Assembly (NCBI GenBank): GCA_947460875.1
Contig: CANHGR010000007.1
Location: forward strand, 57,785 to 121,784
Origin: Sphingobacteriaceae bacterium
GTDB lineage: Bacteria > Bacteroidota > Bacteroidia > Sphingobacteriales > Sphingobacteriaceae
Reading direction: 5' to 3'
DNA length: 64,000 bases
In this document: piece after piece, positions 16,526-25,644 of the stretch
Layout: the number at the start of each line of letters is the position of its first letter
Position numbering within the stretch: position 1 is the first letter of the stretch
Program-made: the position numbers and the translations under genes
Notes under the pieces: generated by a model
The model's input: only the letters and a program-made list of their open reading frames with translations
Told to the model about the DNA's origin: nothing
Database searches by the model: none

Positions 16526-16885
16526 ATGATCGTCGAAAACACCCAAACACAAATGAGAAAAGGGATACTCGAATACTGTATCCTGTCTATTATTTCAAGA
16601 GGAGAAATATATGCTTCAGACATCATCAACGAATTGAAACAGGCCCGGCTTCTTGTCGTCGAAGGCACGCTATATCCGCTTTTAACGAGGCTAAAAAATA
16701 ATGGCCTTCTGAGTTACCAATGGGTGGAATCTACATCCGGGCCGCCAAGAAAATACTATGTCCTTTCTGATGCCGGAAAAACCGTCTTAAAGCAGCTGGA
16801 TAAAACATGGGGAGAGCTTCTATATGCGGTAAATACATCTGTCAATGGAAGCAACCTAAATACAAAGAAACCGGAGAATACTTAA
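16526..16885 (+). CDS. PadR family transcriptional regulator
   Basis: 119-residue winged-helix repressor. The family pattern is clear: RKGILEYCILSIISRGEIYASDIIN as first helices, the EGTLYPLLTRLKNNGLL recognition region, and the wing SGPPRKYYVLSDAGK, then a C-terminal dimer helix. It sits 10 nt before the PspC-domain gene, a common pairing in Bacteroidetes, and probably senses membrane or envelope state and represses the pair. A 7-bp dyad just upstream is the likely operator. The ATG at 16526 is chosen because the match to the family starts immediately (an alternative frame from 16486 is a shadow). Confidence 0.93.
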   Translation: MIVENTQTQMRKGILEYCILSIISRGEIYASDIINELKQARLLVVEGTLYPLLTRLKNNGLLSYQWVESTSGPPRKYYVLSDAGKTVLKQLDKTWGELLYAVNTSVNGSNLNTKKPENT

Positions 16886-16895
16886 CCTAAGAATC

Positions 16896-18464
16896 ATGAA
16901 TAAAACTGTCATCATTAATATAAACGGTATCGTTTTTCATATAGAAGAAAATGCCTATGACATATTGCGACAATACATGACCGATGTCAAACGCCATTTT
17001 GCTTATACTTCAGACAGTGAGGAAATCGTATCTGATATCGAAAATCGCATCGCAGAAATGTTTTTGGAACGCTTGGAGCAGGAGAAAAAGCAAGTGGTGG
17101 TATTAGCTGACGTGGAGCAAATTATTGCTCAAATGGGCAGCGTGAATGATTTTAAAGAAAATACTGAGGATAGTGATACGCAACTTCCGTCTGCTAGAAC
17201 TGATAAAAAGCTATTCAGAGACATGGATGACCAGATCATCGGTGGAGTTTGTGCAGGGATCGGGCACTATTTTAATACTGAACCGCGCTGGATAAGGGCA
17301 ATTGCTATTCTTATTGTATTCTTTGGAGGCTCAGGGCTACTAATCTATGCGATTCTGTGGATAGTGATACCGAAAGCCGAAACAAGAGCCGATAAAATGG
17401 CTATGAAAGGTGAGCTGCCAAACATCCAAAACTTTAAGAGAAACTTCGATAAGGAAATTGATGGACTACGCAATAATATTCCTGATTTTGATCCGGCTGT
17501 TCGTCGTTTGAAAAGTTTCTTCTCAGAGCTATTCACCCTAATGAGAAAGATATTAAGAGCAATAGGAAAGTTTTTTGGCGGCCTAATCATCTTTATAGGC
17601 TCCCTGACGTTTATTGCTTTCGTTATCGCATTGTTTGCCATCCTAACTTCTAGTGGCGCCGACCTCAATACATTGCCTTTTATCGCTATCAATGATGAGT
17701 ATCAGACAGCTATCTTCCTCAGCGCGTTCATAATCGCCATCATTCCAGTTAGTGCATTGGTTTTAGTCGCATTTAGAGTGGTTTTTAATAAAAAGCTAAT
17801 CAACAGAGCCGGATCTTTTGCCTTACTTGTCATCTGGATATGTAGCATAGGTATGGGCGCTTATTACGGAACAAAACTCGCATCAGAATTTAAAGAAGAG
17901 GCTTCCTTTTCAGAAACAGTTGATATCAAACCATCATCTGTTTATTACTTGCAGGTAAATGATAAAAAATTCTTGTCAAAAGAAGATAGCCTACAATTCA
18001 AGATCTCAGCTGATGTCTTGAGTGGAAAAACTACTATAAATAAGAGCGAACAGGATGATAGTTATAATCTTATGTCTCTTTTTATAGAACGATCGAACGT
18101 CGAGAAGCCGACCATTGTAAAAACTTTTACTTCTCAAGGTGCAGATTTCCTGACCGGTTTAAATCTAGCGCGACAAATCAACTATAGCTTTGTTCAAAAT
18201 GACTCCTTACTTTACTTTGATCAACGAGTCAATTTACGCAAAGGCGATTTATGGCGAGATCAACAGATTAAGCTCGTTTTACAAGTCCCCTTGAATACTA
18301 AATTGGTAATTGACGATGAGCTTGACCGAAATATACGTAACCTCGACCTTTGGAAAGTGCGTTCGAGCCGCACGTCTAACAAAGGCTCAACGAAGTGGAT
18401 CATGACAGAAGACGGGCTAAAAAGCTTGAATCCCCTCGCTCTAGAAGAGACAGACACCTTCTAA
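16896..18464 (+). CDS. PspC domain envelope-stress membrane protein
   Basis: 522-residue membrane protein. Residues 1-95 form a soluble, charged domain usual in the Bacteroidetes version (MNKTVIININGIVFHIEENA). Residues about 105-165 are the PspC domain (RDMDDQIIGGVCAGIGHYF, then a membrane helix and ILWIVIPKAE). Further hydrophobic segments follow at about 220-260, 270-290 and 305-325, with a periplasmic C-terminal region (about 340-522). In Proteobacteria PspC senses membrane damage; here PspA and PspB are absent, and the padR neighbour suggests regulation as a two-gene unit. Confidence 0.88.
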   Translation: MNKTVIININGIVFHIEENAYDILRQYMTDVKRHFAYTSDSEEIVSDIENRIAEMFLERLEQEKKQVVVLADVEQIIAQMGSVNDFKENTEDSDTQLPSARTDKKLFRDMDDQIIGGVCAGIGHYFNTEPRWIRAIAILIVFFGGSGLLIYAILWIVIPKAETRADKMAMKGELPNIQNFKRNFDKEIDGLRNNIPDFDPAVRRLKSFFSELFTLMRKILRAIGKFFGGLIIFIGSLTFIAFVIALFAILTSSGADLNTLPFIAINDEYQTAIFLSAFIIAIIPVSALVLVAFRVVFNKKLINRAGSFALLVIWICSIGMGAYYGTKLASEFKEEASFSETVDIKPSSVYYLQVNDKKFLSKEDSLQFKISADVLSGKTTINKSEQDDSYNLMSLFIERSNVEKPTIVKTFTSQGADFLTGLNLARQINYSFVQNDSLLYFDQRVNLRKGDLWRDQQIKLVLQVPLNTKLVIDDELDRNIRNLDLWKVRSSRTSNKGSTKWIMTEDGLKSLNPLALEETDTF

Positions 18465-18578
18465 ATATCCCGCATAAAGTCGTTAACTTAAAACCGATAC
18501 TTTAAATCGAAAATCTACTTATCGATAAATTGTGGTTTGCCTTTAGTATTACATAGCTTATATTGCGGCGTATATTAT

Positions 18579-19907
18579 ATGGAGATTGCAGCACTTTATA
18601 AGCTTTACTGTGAAAGCCGCCTAGTTTGTACAGATACACGGACAATAAGTCCGGGCTGCATATTTTTTGCATTAAGGGGGGATAATTTTGATGGGAACGC
18701 CTATGCCGCCAAAGCGCTTGCATCTGGAGCATCTTATGCTGTCATAGACAATGCTTCTTTTAAATTAACTGAAAAACATATTCTGGTACCGGATGTATTG
18801 GAATGCCTGCAAAAACTTGCTCGCTATCATCGGCAGCAATTAAATATCCCTGTTATTGGCATCACCGGCAGCAACGGAAAAACGACCTCTAAAGAACTAA
18901 TAAATTCCGTTCTATCGCAGAAATTTAACACCTACGCAACCAGGGGTAATCTAAATAATCATATCGGCGTACCTCTAACCTTGTTGTCAATCGGTCTCGA
19001 GGTTGAACTGGCAATTATTGAAATGGGAGCCAATCATCAGAAAGAAATTGAATTACTTTGCAATATCGCTCAGCCTACACATGGCCTAATTACCAATATC
19101 GGAAAAGCACATCTCGAGGGTTTTGGCGGTATCGATGGAGTTAAAAAAGGAAAGGGAGAACTCTACGATTGGCTTTCAAAATACGAGGGACATGCCTTTG
19201 TCAACAAAGACAACCCGATTTTGATGGGCATGGTATCTGAGAGGGTATTAAAAAACATTATCTATTACAATAGGATTGCTCAAGGGTCCGGATCCAGCAG
19301 TCTCGTGTCCGGGGAGCTGACAGCTAATGATCCTTTCCTTAAAATAAAATGGCATCCTAATGAAGGTCAATCCGCGCTTCACACCGTGCAGACTCAGCTG
19401 ACGGGTAACTACAACCTTGAAAATGTTCTAGCAGCAGCATGTATTGGCACTTATTTTCGACTTTCGCCGGCAGAAATCAATAAAGGTTTAGTAGATTATT
19501 CCCCTGCAAATAACAGATCGCAGGTTACCGTGACCGCAAACAATACCTTGATATGCGATTACTACAACGCAAATCCGAGTAGCATGTTTGTAGCACTTGA
19601 TAATTTCGCCAGTCTTAAAAATGAAAAAAAAGTATTGATTCTTGGCGATATGTTCGAGTTGGGAGATGAGGCTGCTTCAGAACACCAGTTGGTGCTTAAT
19701 AAAGCGCAGTCGATTCTGGCAGAGAAGCGAATTTTTATTGGTCAACATTTTTTCAGTGTTGCGAAAGTTGGAGGATCGGCCAACTACGCTTTCCAAAGCA
19801 CTGATGAAGCCGTCGAGTTTTTAAAATTAGAACCGATAAAAGGCTTCGCAGTCCTCATTAAAGGATCTAGGAGCATGAAGCTTGAAAAATTAGTAGAACT
19901 ACTCTGA
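18579..19907 (+). CDS. murF: UDP-N-acetylmuramoyl-tripeptide-D-Ala-D-Ala ligase
   Basis: 442-residue Mur ligase that adds D-Ala-D-Ala to the UDP-MurNAc tripeptide, the last cytoplasmic step of the peptidoglycan precursor. Domain 1 has the DTRTISPGCIFFALRGDNFDG pattern; the ATP site is GITGSNGKTT; the central domain has EMGANHQKEIE and TNIGKAHLEGFG; the C-terminal domain has DYYNANPSSM and LGDMFELGDE. The frame can be extended to 18537, but family members begin at about MEIAALYKLY, so I choose the ATG at 18579. It stands alone, outside the usual dcw cluster, and overlaps the convergent gldH gene by 9 nt. Confidence 0.95.
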   Translation: MEIAALYKLYCESRLVCTDTRTISPGCIFFALRGDNFDGNAYAAKALASGASYAVIDNASFKLTEKHILVPDVLECLQKLARYHRQQLNIPVIGITGSNGKTTSKELINSVLSQKFNTYATRGNLNNHIGVPLTLLSIGLEVELAIIEMGANHQKEIELLCNIAQPTHGLITNIGKAHLEGFGGIDGVKKGKGELYDWLSKYEGHAFVNKDNPILMGMVSERVLKNIIYYNRIAQGSGSSSLVSGELTANDPFLKIKWHPNEGQSALHTVQTQLTGNYNLENVLAAACIGTYFRLSPAEINKGLVDYSPANNRSQVTVTANNTLICDYYNANPSSMFVALDNFASLKNEKKVLILGDMFELGDEAASEHQLVLNKAQSILAEKRIFIGQHFFSVAKVGGSANYAFQSTDEAVEFLKLEPIKGFAVLIKGSRSMKLEKLVELL

Positions 19908-20390
19908 AGGCTTTGAAGGTGCTATCCGCAAACCGATATCACTAACCTCACGCAAAGGATTATCGCGCATATTCTGCTCAAATTCGAATACATAGGTTCC
20001 TTTTGCAGGGAAACGGTAATTCTTTTTGAATAGTAGCTGATAACTATATAAGTTTCCGACACCGCTACCGAGCCATTCACCGTCAGAATAAGCAAGCGGA
20101 AACTCTTTTCGTTCAGTGATTTTCTTCAAAGTTGGCCCCGATTGGTGTATAAGAACGAAAATATTTGAATACCGATAATTAGACGAATGTCTAAGATTCA
20201 TATAGACGTCATAGGCCTTGCGTTCATCCTCTATTTTTACCGGAATTCTTACCTTTTTAAGATAGCTCCAGTTTCTATCTGTAATTACCGTACTGGTATC
20301 GATTACGGCATCATCTGCACATCCTACTACTAGCACAAACATTGTCAAAACACACAATGCACGTTTGAATATGCCCTTGATTTTATTCAT
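19899..20390 (-). CDS. gldH: Gliding motility lipoprotein GldH
   Basis: 163-residue lipoprotein with signal peptide and a VGC lipobox. The mature part matches GldH: DRNWSY early, then the RYSNIFVLIHQSGP strand, DGEWLGSGVGNLYSYQLLF, and FPAKGTYVFEFEQNMRDNPL near the end. GldH is needed for gliding and type IX secretion function in Flavobacterium; in non-gliding relatives it is kept with uncertain role. Two starts are possible (20399 or 20390); the second gives a normal n-region (MNKIKGIFKR). It overlaps the end of ricT by 8 nt, so translation is probably coupled, in the conserved holB-ricT-gldH order. Confidence 0.88.
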   Translation of the reverse strand: MNKIKGIFKRALCVLTMFVLVVGCADDAVIDTSTVITDRNWSYLKKVRIPVKIEDERKAYDVYMNLRHSSNYRYSNIFVLIHQSGPTLKKITERKEFPLAYSDGEWLGSGVGNLYSYQLLFKKNYRFPAKGTYVFEFEQNMRDNPLREVSDIGLRIAPSKPSE

Positions 20391-21645
20391 TGGGCTCATT
20401 GCGGTTGACGTTTCGCTGGTTAGGATTGTTTCTATTTCCTTGCTCTGGCCTCGGATTTTGAACGGCTTGGCTTGATTGCTCCTGACTAGCGCTTGGGCCC
20501 TGTTGTGGTCTGTTTTTATTTCTGTTTTTGCTTTTCTTCTTTCGCCTATTGGCTTCGTCGAGCCTCGTCAAGCTATCCTGACCCACAACATTTTCATAGT
20601 CGGGCGCCTTACGTACCGGCGCAGAAGCTGCTTCGATCGAAATCACTTTAAGTTCGGCAGGTTTCGTGCCCTTTTTATTTAATTGCTGAATCTCCTTTAC
20701 GCGGTCTAATTCTAGCGGAATCCATGCATCGTCGTTCGGATAACTGAACCACATCAACTTCTTGAATATATCTGTTTTTTGAAGTCGAGCAATACCTCTT
20801 TCGGTTTCCAGTCTTTCGGCGTGGTCAGGAATATCTCGAAGTGCATCCATATACGTATCTAGCTCATAGTTAAGACAACACTTTAGTTTACCACACTGTC
20901 CGGCTAGCTTTAAGGTATTTAAAGAAAGATTTTGATACCGTGCCGCCGAAGTAGAGACAGTCTTAAAGTCTGTAAGCCAGGTAGAGCAACATAGCTCGCG
21001 TCCGCAAGAGCCGATTCCACCTAAGCGGCTCGCCTCTTGTCTCATTCCGATCTGACGCATTTCTATTCGAATGCGGAATGACTCGGCCATCCGCTTTATT
21101 AGCTCCCTGAAATCAACACGACCCTCGGCAGTGTAATAAAAAGTAGCTTTCGTTTTATCGCCTTGATAATCTACATCGCTAAGTTTCATGGAAAGGCCGA
21201 GTTCAATTGCCAGCTTACGTGCTTTGTGCATGGTTTCCCATTCTAAATCCTTCGCCGCTTTCCACTTATCTACATCTGCAGGTGTTGCACGGCGATAGAT
21301 TTTCTTAGAAATATCTTCTAATTTAAGATGCTTCTTTTTGATCTGCATCCTAACCAGCTCCCCCGTAAGGGAAACATGACCTACATCATAACCGCCGGTA
21401 GTCGTTTCCACAACTACCATCTCCCCATTTTCGATGTAAAGGTTTTCGTGATTGATATAAAAATCTTTCCTAGAACCCTTGAATTTTATTTCAACGATAT
21501 TAAAGGCCTGATATAATGCTGGCATATCCATGTTCGAAAGCCAGTCGTAAACATCTAATTTACTGCATCCGTTGGTAAGGCAGGAGCCATTACTTTTACA
21601 GCCTGCAGGCGCGCATCCGCCTGTTGAACAGCTTCCACATCCCAT
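20383..21645 (-). CDS. ricT: RicT/PSP1 family regulatory protein
   Basis: 420-residue PSP1-domain protein related to B. subtilis YaaT (RicT), a subunit of an iron-sulfur complex that acts on RNA processing and phosphorelay. The N-terminus is cysteine-rich (Cys3, 6, 11, 16, 22, 27), a feature of the Bacteroidetes form. The PSP1 core has YYTAEGRVDFRELIKRMAE, then GSCGRELCCSTWL and CGKLKCCLNYE, whose paired cysteines could bind the cluster. The last 65 or so residues are a low-complexity Lys/Arg/Asn/Gln tail. It lies between holB and gldH with short spacing, a gene order I recall from other Bacteroidetes. Confidence 0.9.
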   Translation of the reverse strand: MGCGSCSTGGCAPAGCKSNGSCLTNGCSKLDVYDWLSNMDMPALYQAFNIVEIKFKGSRKDFYINHENLYIENGEMVVVETTTGGYDVGHVSLTGELVRMQIKKKHLKLEDISKKIYRRATPADVDKWKAAKDLEWETMHKARKLAIELGLSMKLSDVDYQGDKTKATFYYTAEGRVDFRELIKRMAESFRIRIEMRQIGMRQEASRLGGIGSCGRELCCSTWLTDFKTVSTSAARYQNLSLNTLKLAGQCGKLKCCLNYELDTYMDALRDIPDHAERLETERGIARLQKTDIFKKLMWFSYPNDDAWIPLELDRVKEIQQLNKKGTKPAELKVISIEAASAPVRKAPDYENVVGQDSLTRLDEANRRKKKSKNRNKNRPQQGPSASQEQSSQAVQNPRPEQGNRNNPNQRNVNRNEPNE

Positions 21646-21647
21646 AG

Positions 21648-22793
21648 TTAATTTAATATATGTTGAGTCCCGATAGGGAGCGAATTAAACTTTAAAATTT
21701 TTACAAATTGTAAAGATACATCTAAAAACAGAATTTTTGAATTAGCGTTTCTTTCAATATGATAATGAGCCTTTTCCAGCTCTTTTACTAATGCCTCAGC
21801 ATTCGTTAAATTAATGTTTTTACTCACGTTCGAAATAAATTCAAATTCGGCCGAAGGCAAGTGTACGAGAGTGCTTGCACCCGAAACAAGCATCATGTTT
21901 TCTCGGAGCAACTTAATACTATATTTTATAAAATTCTTCTGATTTTCGCGCCCGTACTTTGCTATAGTTTCAACAAATTCTATGATCTGTAAGCCTTTGT
22001 TGGAAAAACACATCCTCAGCCACTCTGAAAACAGTTCGAAATTATCATTTACCTCATCGCTTAATAAGCTTAATGCAGCTTGCACGCTACCATCGCTAAG
22101 ATAGGCGATACGTTCTGCTTTAGCATCATCCAATTGATACCTATTTAGCAAAAAATGCTTAATGTCTGTATTCTTCAATTTTGGAACCTTCACCAATTGG
22201 GTTCTAGACAAAATGGTATTTAGTATCTGCTCATTGCTTTGAGCTACTAAAAGAAACAAGGTCTTGTAGGCAGGTTCTTCGATGATCTTTAGTAAAGTAT
22301 TTCCTTCTTTGTCAAGGTACTCCGGCAGCCACATAATCATCACCTTGTATTCGGCTTCAAATGGCTTGAAGCTAAGTTTATGAATTATTTGATGACACTC
22401 TGCGATGTTGATATTGGCTTGTTTATTTTCTGCATCAAGTTGATTCCGCCATTCATCAAGATTTAAGTACGGGTTGGATAAAAAAGCTTCTCGCCATTCA
22501 TTAATAAACGTTACCGCTGTCTCTTCTTTATTTTTAGCAAAAAACGGGTATGAGAAATGCAAGTCGGGATGGATCAACTTACTGTATTTTCTGCAAGAAG
22601 AACATTCTCCACAACTGTCTTCAGAATTCCTGTTGCTGCATGAAATGTATTGCGCGTACGCAAGTGCCAGCGGAAGGCTTCCGCAGCTCTCGGGACCCAA
22701 AAATAACTGCGCGTGACTAACCCTGCTCTCAAGAACAGTTTGAATGAGATGCGTTTTTACTTCCTCCTGACCAATGATATCCCCAAATTGCAT
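21648..22793 (-). CDS. holB: DNA polymerase III subunit delta'
   Basis: 381-residue clamp-loader AAA+ subunit. The start QFGDIIGQEEVKTHL and the zinc knuckle CSNRNSEDSCGECSSCRKY are typical, followed by HPDLHFSYP. The Walker A region is degenerate (GPESCGSLPLALA, no GKT lysine), and the SRC-like sensor 1 is replaced by SRTQ; delta' does not hydrolyse ATP, so this fits. It is the first gene of the holB-ricT-gldH operon, 2 nt before ricT. Confidence 0.93.
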   Translation of the reverse strand: MQFGDIIGQEEVKTHLIQTVLESRVSHAQLFLGPESCGSLPLALAYAQYISCSNRNSEDSCGECSSCRKYSKLIHPDLHFSYPFFAKNKEETAVTFINEWREAFLSNPYLNLDEWRNQLDAENKQANINIAECHQIIHKLSFKPFEAEYKVMIMWLPEYLDKEGNTLLKIIEEPAYKTLFLLVAQSNEQILNTILSRTQLVKVPKLKNTDIKHFLLNRYQLDDAKAERIAYLSDGSVQAALSLLSDEVNDNFELFSEWLRMCFSNKGLQIIEFVETIAKYGRENQKNFIKYSIKLLRENMMLVSGASTLVHLPSAEFEFISNVSKNINLTNAEALVKELEKAHYHIERNANSKILFLDVSLQFVKILKFNSLPIGTQHILN

Positions 22794-22858
22794 CGTGCAA
22801 AATAAGAAAAAAAGATCTTGGAATATGAGGAAAGGAATTAGAGTTTAGGATTTTATCA

Positions 22859-22866
22859 TACTTTTG
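22859..22866 (+). promoter_or_regulatory. -7 promoter box for ruvX
   Basis: TACTTTTG matches TAnnTTTG, 61 nt before the ruvX ATG. Confidence 0.45.
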
Positions 22867-22927
22867 ACAGGCGCTTAATTAAGAAAAAATTGGCCTGCAA
22901 AAATCCCTCTGCCTAAATCAAAATTTT

Positions 22928-23347
22928 ATGTCTCGTATCCTTGCTTTTGATTATGGTACCAAACGCATCGGCATCGCGGTAACAGATCCTTTGCAAATCA
23001 TCGCAACAGGATTAGATACTATTCATCCCAAAGACATCGTTGAATTCTTAAAAAAATACCTTCAGACTGAGCAAGCGGAACTTTTCGTCGTCGGAGAGCC
23101 GAAGCAAATGGATAATACCCCCTCGCAAACTGCTCCGCATGTAAAGGGATTTATTACCTTACTCAAAAAGAATTTCAAGAGCATACCGATCGAAACTATT
23201 GATGAACGATTCACTTCTAAAATGGCGGCCGCTACAGTTGCGCAGAGCGGTTTAAAGAAAAGCGAGAGGCAAAATAAAGAAAGGGTTGATACAATATCTG
23301 CAACTATAATCTTACAGTCTTACTTAGAAAAACGGAGCTATAAGTGA
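22928..23347 (+). CDS. ruvX: Putative Holliday junction resolvase / pre-16S rRNA nuclease
   Basis: 139-residue YqgF family RNase H-fold nuclease, implicated in 16S rRNA 5'-end maturation and in recombination. Catalytic Asp8 lies in FDYGTKRIGIAVTD; Glu in VVGEPKQMD and the C-terminal Asp in RVDTISATIIL complete the acidic site, with the DERFTS motif between them. Length is typical. A 6-bp hairpin (GCACGT with ACGTGC, 23348-23368) just after the stop may be a weak terminator. It is divergent from holB. Confidence 0.94.
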   Translation: MSRILAFDYGTKRIGIAVTDPLQIIATGLDTIHPKDIVEFLKKYLQTEQAELFVVGEPKQMDNTPSQTAPHVKGFITLLKKNFKSIPIETIDERFTSKMAAATVAQSGLKKSERQNKERVDTISATIILQSYLEKRSYK

Positions 23348-23406
23348 GCACGTAGCGTGGCAACGTGCGAATATTTAGTGCCATAATCCGATAAAAATCA
23401 ATTTCT

Positions 23407-23414
23407 TATCTTTG
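23407..23414 (+). promoter_or_regulatory. -7 promoter box for the O-methyltransferase gene
   Basis: TATCTTTG, a match to TAnnTTTG, ends 4 nt before the ATG at 23419, so the mRNA may be nearly leaderless. Confidence 0.5.
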
Positions 23415-23418
23415 CAGG

Positions 23419-24054
23419 ATGGAAATCCTGAATGAAACTATCCAAGCTTATCTGGATCAGCATTGCGAAAAGGAGCCGGAGTTATTAAGGCATATCAATC
23501 GTCAAACTCATCTTAAGGTACCTATGCCGAGAATGCTATCGGGGCATTTTCAAGGCAGACTTCTAAGTTTATTAAGTAAAATGATCCGCCCCAAACGGAT
23601 ACTTGAAATTGGCACTTTTACAGGTTACGCAACGTTATGTTTAGCCGAAGGTTTAGTACCGGAAGGAATTATTCACACCATTGACATTAACGAAGAGATT
23701 GAAGATCTTGTTAACCAGCATTTTAAGCAATCTCCATTTAAGGACAAAATAAAATATCACGTCGGAAGTGCCCTTGATATCATTCCGAGAATAGCCGAAA
23801 AATTTGATTTGGTATTTATCGATGCAGACAAGAAAAATAATGGGACTTATTACGATCTTGTTTTCGATATGGTTACTCCGGGAGGCATTATTCTCATTGA
23901 CAATGTATTATGGAGCGGAAAGGTGCTCACTGAAATAAAAGATTCAGATAGTAATTCCATTCGAAATTTCAATGAAAAGGTAACGAAGGACCAAAGAACA
24001 GAAAAATTAATATTTCCTATCCGGGACGGTCTTTTTATAGTTCGTAAGCTTTAA
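23419..24054 (+). CDS. O-methyltransferase (caffeoyl-CoA OMT-like)
   Basis: 211-residue class I SAM-dependent O-methyltransferase of the small-molecule catechol/caffeoyl-CoA type. The SAM-binding motif I is ILEIGTFTGYATLCLAEG; motif II is FDLVFIDADKKN, with the metal-binding aspartate; motif III is PGGIILIDNVLWSGKV. The natural substrate is unknown. It is followed after 3 nt by two glucosaminidase/LysM genes on the same strand, probably in one operon. Confidence 0.92.
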   Translation: MEILNETIQAYLDQHCEKEPELLRHINRQTHLKVPMPRMLSGHFQGRLLSLLSKMIRPKRILEIGTFTGYATLCLAEGLVPEGIIHTIDINEEIEDLVNQHFKQSPFKDKIKYHVGSALDIIPRIAEKFDLVFIDADKKNNGTYYDLVFDMVTPGGIILIDNVLWSGKVLTEIKDSDSNSIRNFNEKVTKDQRTEKLIFPIRDGLFIVRKL

Positions 24055-24057
24055 TGT

Positions 24058-24738
24058 ATGATAAAAACAGGAATAACATTTTGCCTGCTATTTATTTCAG
24101 GCATTACATTTGGTCAATCTGCAGCTGCAAAGTACATCGAGTTATATAAAGATGCTGCCGTTCGTATAATGAACGAAAATGGTATACCGGCAAGTATCGT
24201 TCTTGGTGTTGCAATACACGAATCTGGCAGCGGAACAAGCGAAATAGCCCGGATCCTGAATAATCATTTTGGGTTTAAAGGGTCAAATACAAGTAAGGAC
24301 ATAAAATCTGCTTATAAAGGATACCAGTCGGTTGAAGAATCATACGCCGATTTTGCAGGTATGCTAAAAAGGCGGAATCAGTACAGTCAGCTCTTTAACA
24401 AATATTCCCCATATGATTATTATAGCTGGGCCAAGGGGATTCAAAGAGGCGGTTATGCCGCAAGCGGGACTTGGGCAAGCCAAGTGTTGGCCATTATAAA
24501 AAAATACGAATTATACCAATATGATAGCAGCGGGGAGAACTATATTGAACCTACGGTTGCCGCTGATAACGCTTCAGTTACACCTGAACGCAGTGATTCT
24601 CCAGTAATATATCGAGTAAAATCTGGAGATACATTGTCTGAAATTGCTCAAAAAAATCGAACTACGGTTAAAGCTATTCTTGCAAAAAACGGGTTAAAAG
24701 GCAGCCATCTCAGTATTGGACAAAAATTAAAATTATAA
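24058..24738 (+). CDS. Secreted glucosaminidase with LysM domain
   Basis: 226-residue exported peptidoglycan hydrolase of the FlgJ/LytD glucosaminidase family. Signal peptide at 1-19 (ends TFGQ). The catalytic domain (about 28-160) has the expected glutamate, Glu55 in IHESGSGTSEI, with NNHFGFKG downstream. A single LysM domain (about 180-226, YRVKSGDTLSEIAQ) should anchor it to the wall. It is paralogous to the next gene, which it overlaps as TAATG. Likely role: wall remodelling in the periplasm. Confidence 0.92.
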   Translation: MIKTGITFCLLFISGITFGQSAAAKYIELYKDAAVRIMNENGIPASIVLGVAIHESGSGTSEIARILNNHFGFKGSNTSKDIKSAYKGYQSVEESYADFAGMLKRRNQYSQLFNKYSPYDYYSWAKGIQRGGYAASGTWASQVLAIIKKYELYQYDSSGENYIEPTVAADNASVTPERSDSPVIYRVKSGDTLSEIAQKNRTTVKAILAKNGLKGSHLSIGQKLKL

Positions 24739-25586
24739 TGAATAAAAATTTAGTGCTACTCCTGTTGCCTGTTTTGGTTTCCTCCTGCGGCAGCAAAATC
24801 TTGATCGTAAAAAAAGAACGCTCAACGAGGCCCATAGTAGAGACGCCACGCCCGGAAACGTCAAAAAAAGAAATCCCATCAGAAAACGTTCTAATTAAAA
24901 AATATACTGCGCTGGAGTATATAGATCGCTTTAAAAATATCGCTATAGCAGAAATGAATGAATATGGTATTCCGGCAAGTATTACATTAGCGCAAGGACT
25001 CTTAGAATCTGGTAGCGGCAACAGTACATTGGCAAAAGAAGCAAATAATCATTTTGGTATCAAATGCACAGCTGAGTGGAAAGGTAAAACTATTTTACAG
25101 GATGATGATGCAAAAAACGACTGCTTTAGAGTGTATAAAAGTCCGGAAGAATCTTTTCGCGACCATTCAGAATTTCTTCTTCGAAAGCGTTATGCGTCCC
25201 TTTTCGAATTAAATAAAGACGATTATGAAGGCTGGGCAAGCGGACTTAAATTAGCTGGGTATGCTACAAACCCAAAGTATTCAGAACTTCTGGTCAGCCT
25301 TGTTGAGCGCTATCAATTAAATCAGTACGACCGTAAAGAAAGCAAAATTGAAAAGATCAAACGTGAAGATAAAGTCTTCACAGAGATTAATGGAAACATT
25401 CCCTCCGAATCTAAATTAGAAATAGGCAAAGCAACAGTGGCAATGAAAATCCATGAAATAAAAGCCGGAGACACTCTTTACTCGTTAAGCAAACGCTACG
25501 GCCTTACGGTTGAAGAGATTAAAATAATCAATAATCTACAGTCGGAAAATCTTAAAGCAGGTCAACTACTTCTTGTTTCAAAGTAA
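24738..25586 (+). CDS. Glucosaminidase/LysM lipoprotein
   Basis: 282-residue paralogue of the preceding gene, but a lipoprotein: lipobox VSSC with Cys17. A linker rich in charged residues (20-55) precedes the glucosaminidase domain (about 58-195; catalytic Glu90 in LLESGSGNS, then NNHFGIKC). A C-terminal LysM (about 235-282, IKAGDTLYSLSKRYG) follows. The stop of the upstream gene overlaps its ATG as TAATG, indicating translational coupling. The two proteins may act at different sites, one soluble in the periplasm and one membrane-anchored. Confidence 0.92.
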   Translation: MNKNLVLLLLPVLVSSCGSKILIVKKERSTRPIVETPRPETSKKEIPSENVLIKKYTALEYIDRFKNIAIAEMNEYGIPASITLAQGLLESGSGNSTLAKEANNHFGIKCTAEWKGKTILQDDDAKNDCFRVYKSPEESFRDHSEFLLRKRYASLFELNKDDYEGWASGLKLAGYATNPKYSELLVSLVERYQLNQYDRKESKIEKIKREDKVFTEINGNIPSESKLEIGKATVAMKIHEIKAGDTLYSLSKRYGLTVEEIKIINNLQSENLKAGQLLLVSK

Positions 25587-25644
25587 GTGTTAACGATTGT
25601 TAAAATCGCTTACAGACTATAAAAAAATTATACATTTAGGGGTC

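Noticed and set aside
18502..18732. 76-codon minus-strand frame upstream of murF
   Set aside because: It overlaps the murF start region on the opposite strand and shows no protein-like motif.
23348..23368. 6-bp hairpin after ruvX as a regulatory element
   Set aside because: It is short and lacks a T-run; at most a weak terminator, mentioned under ruvX.
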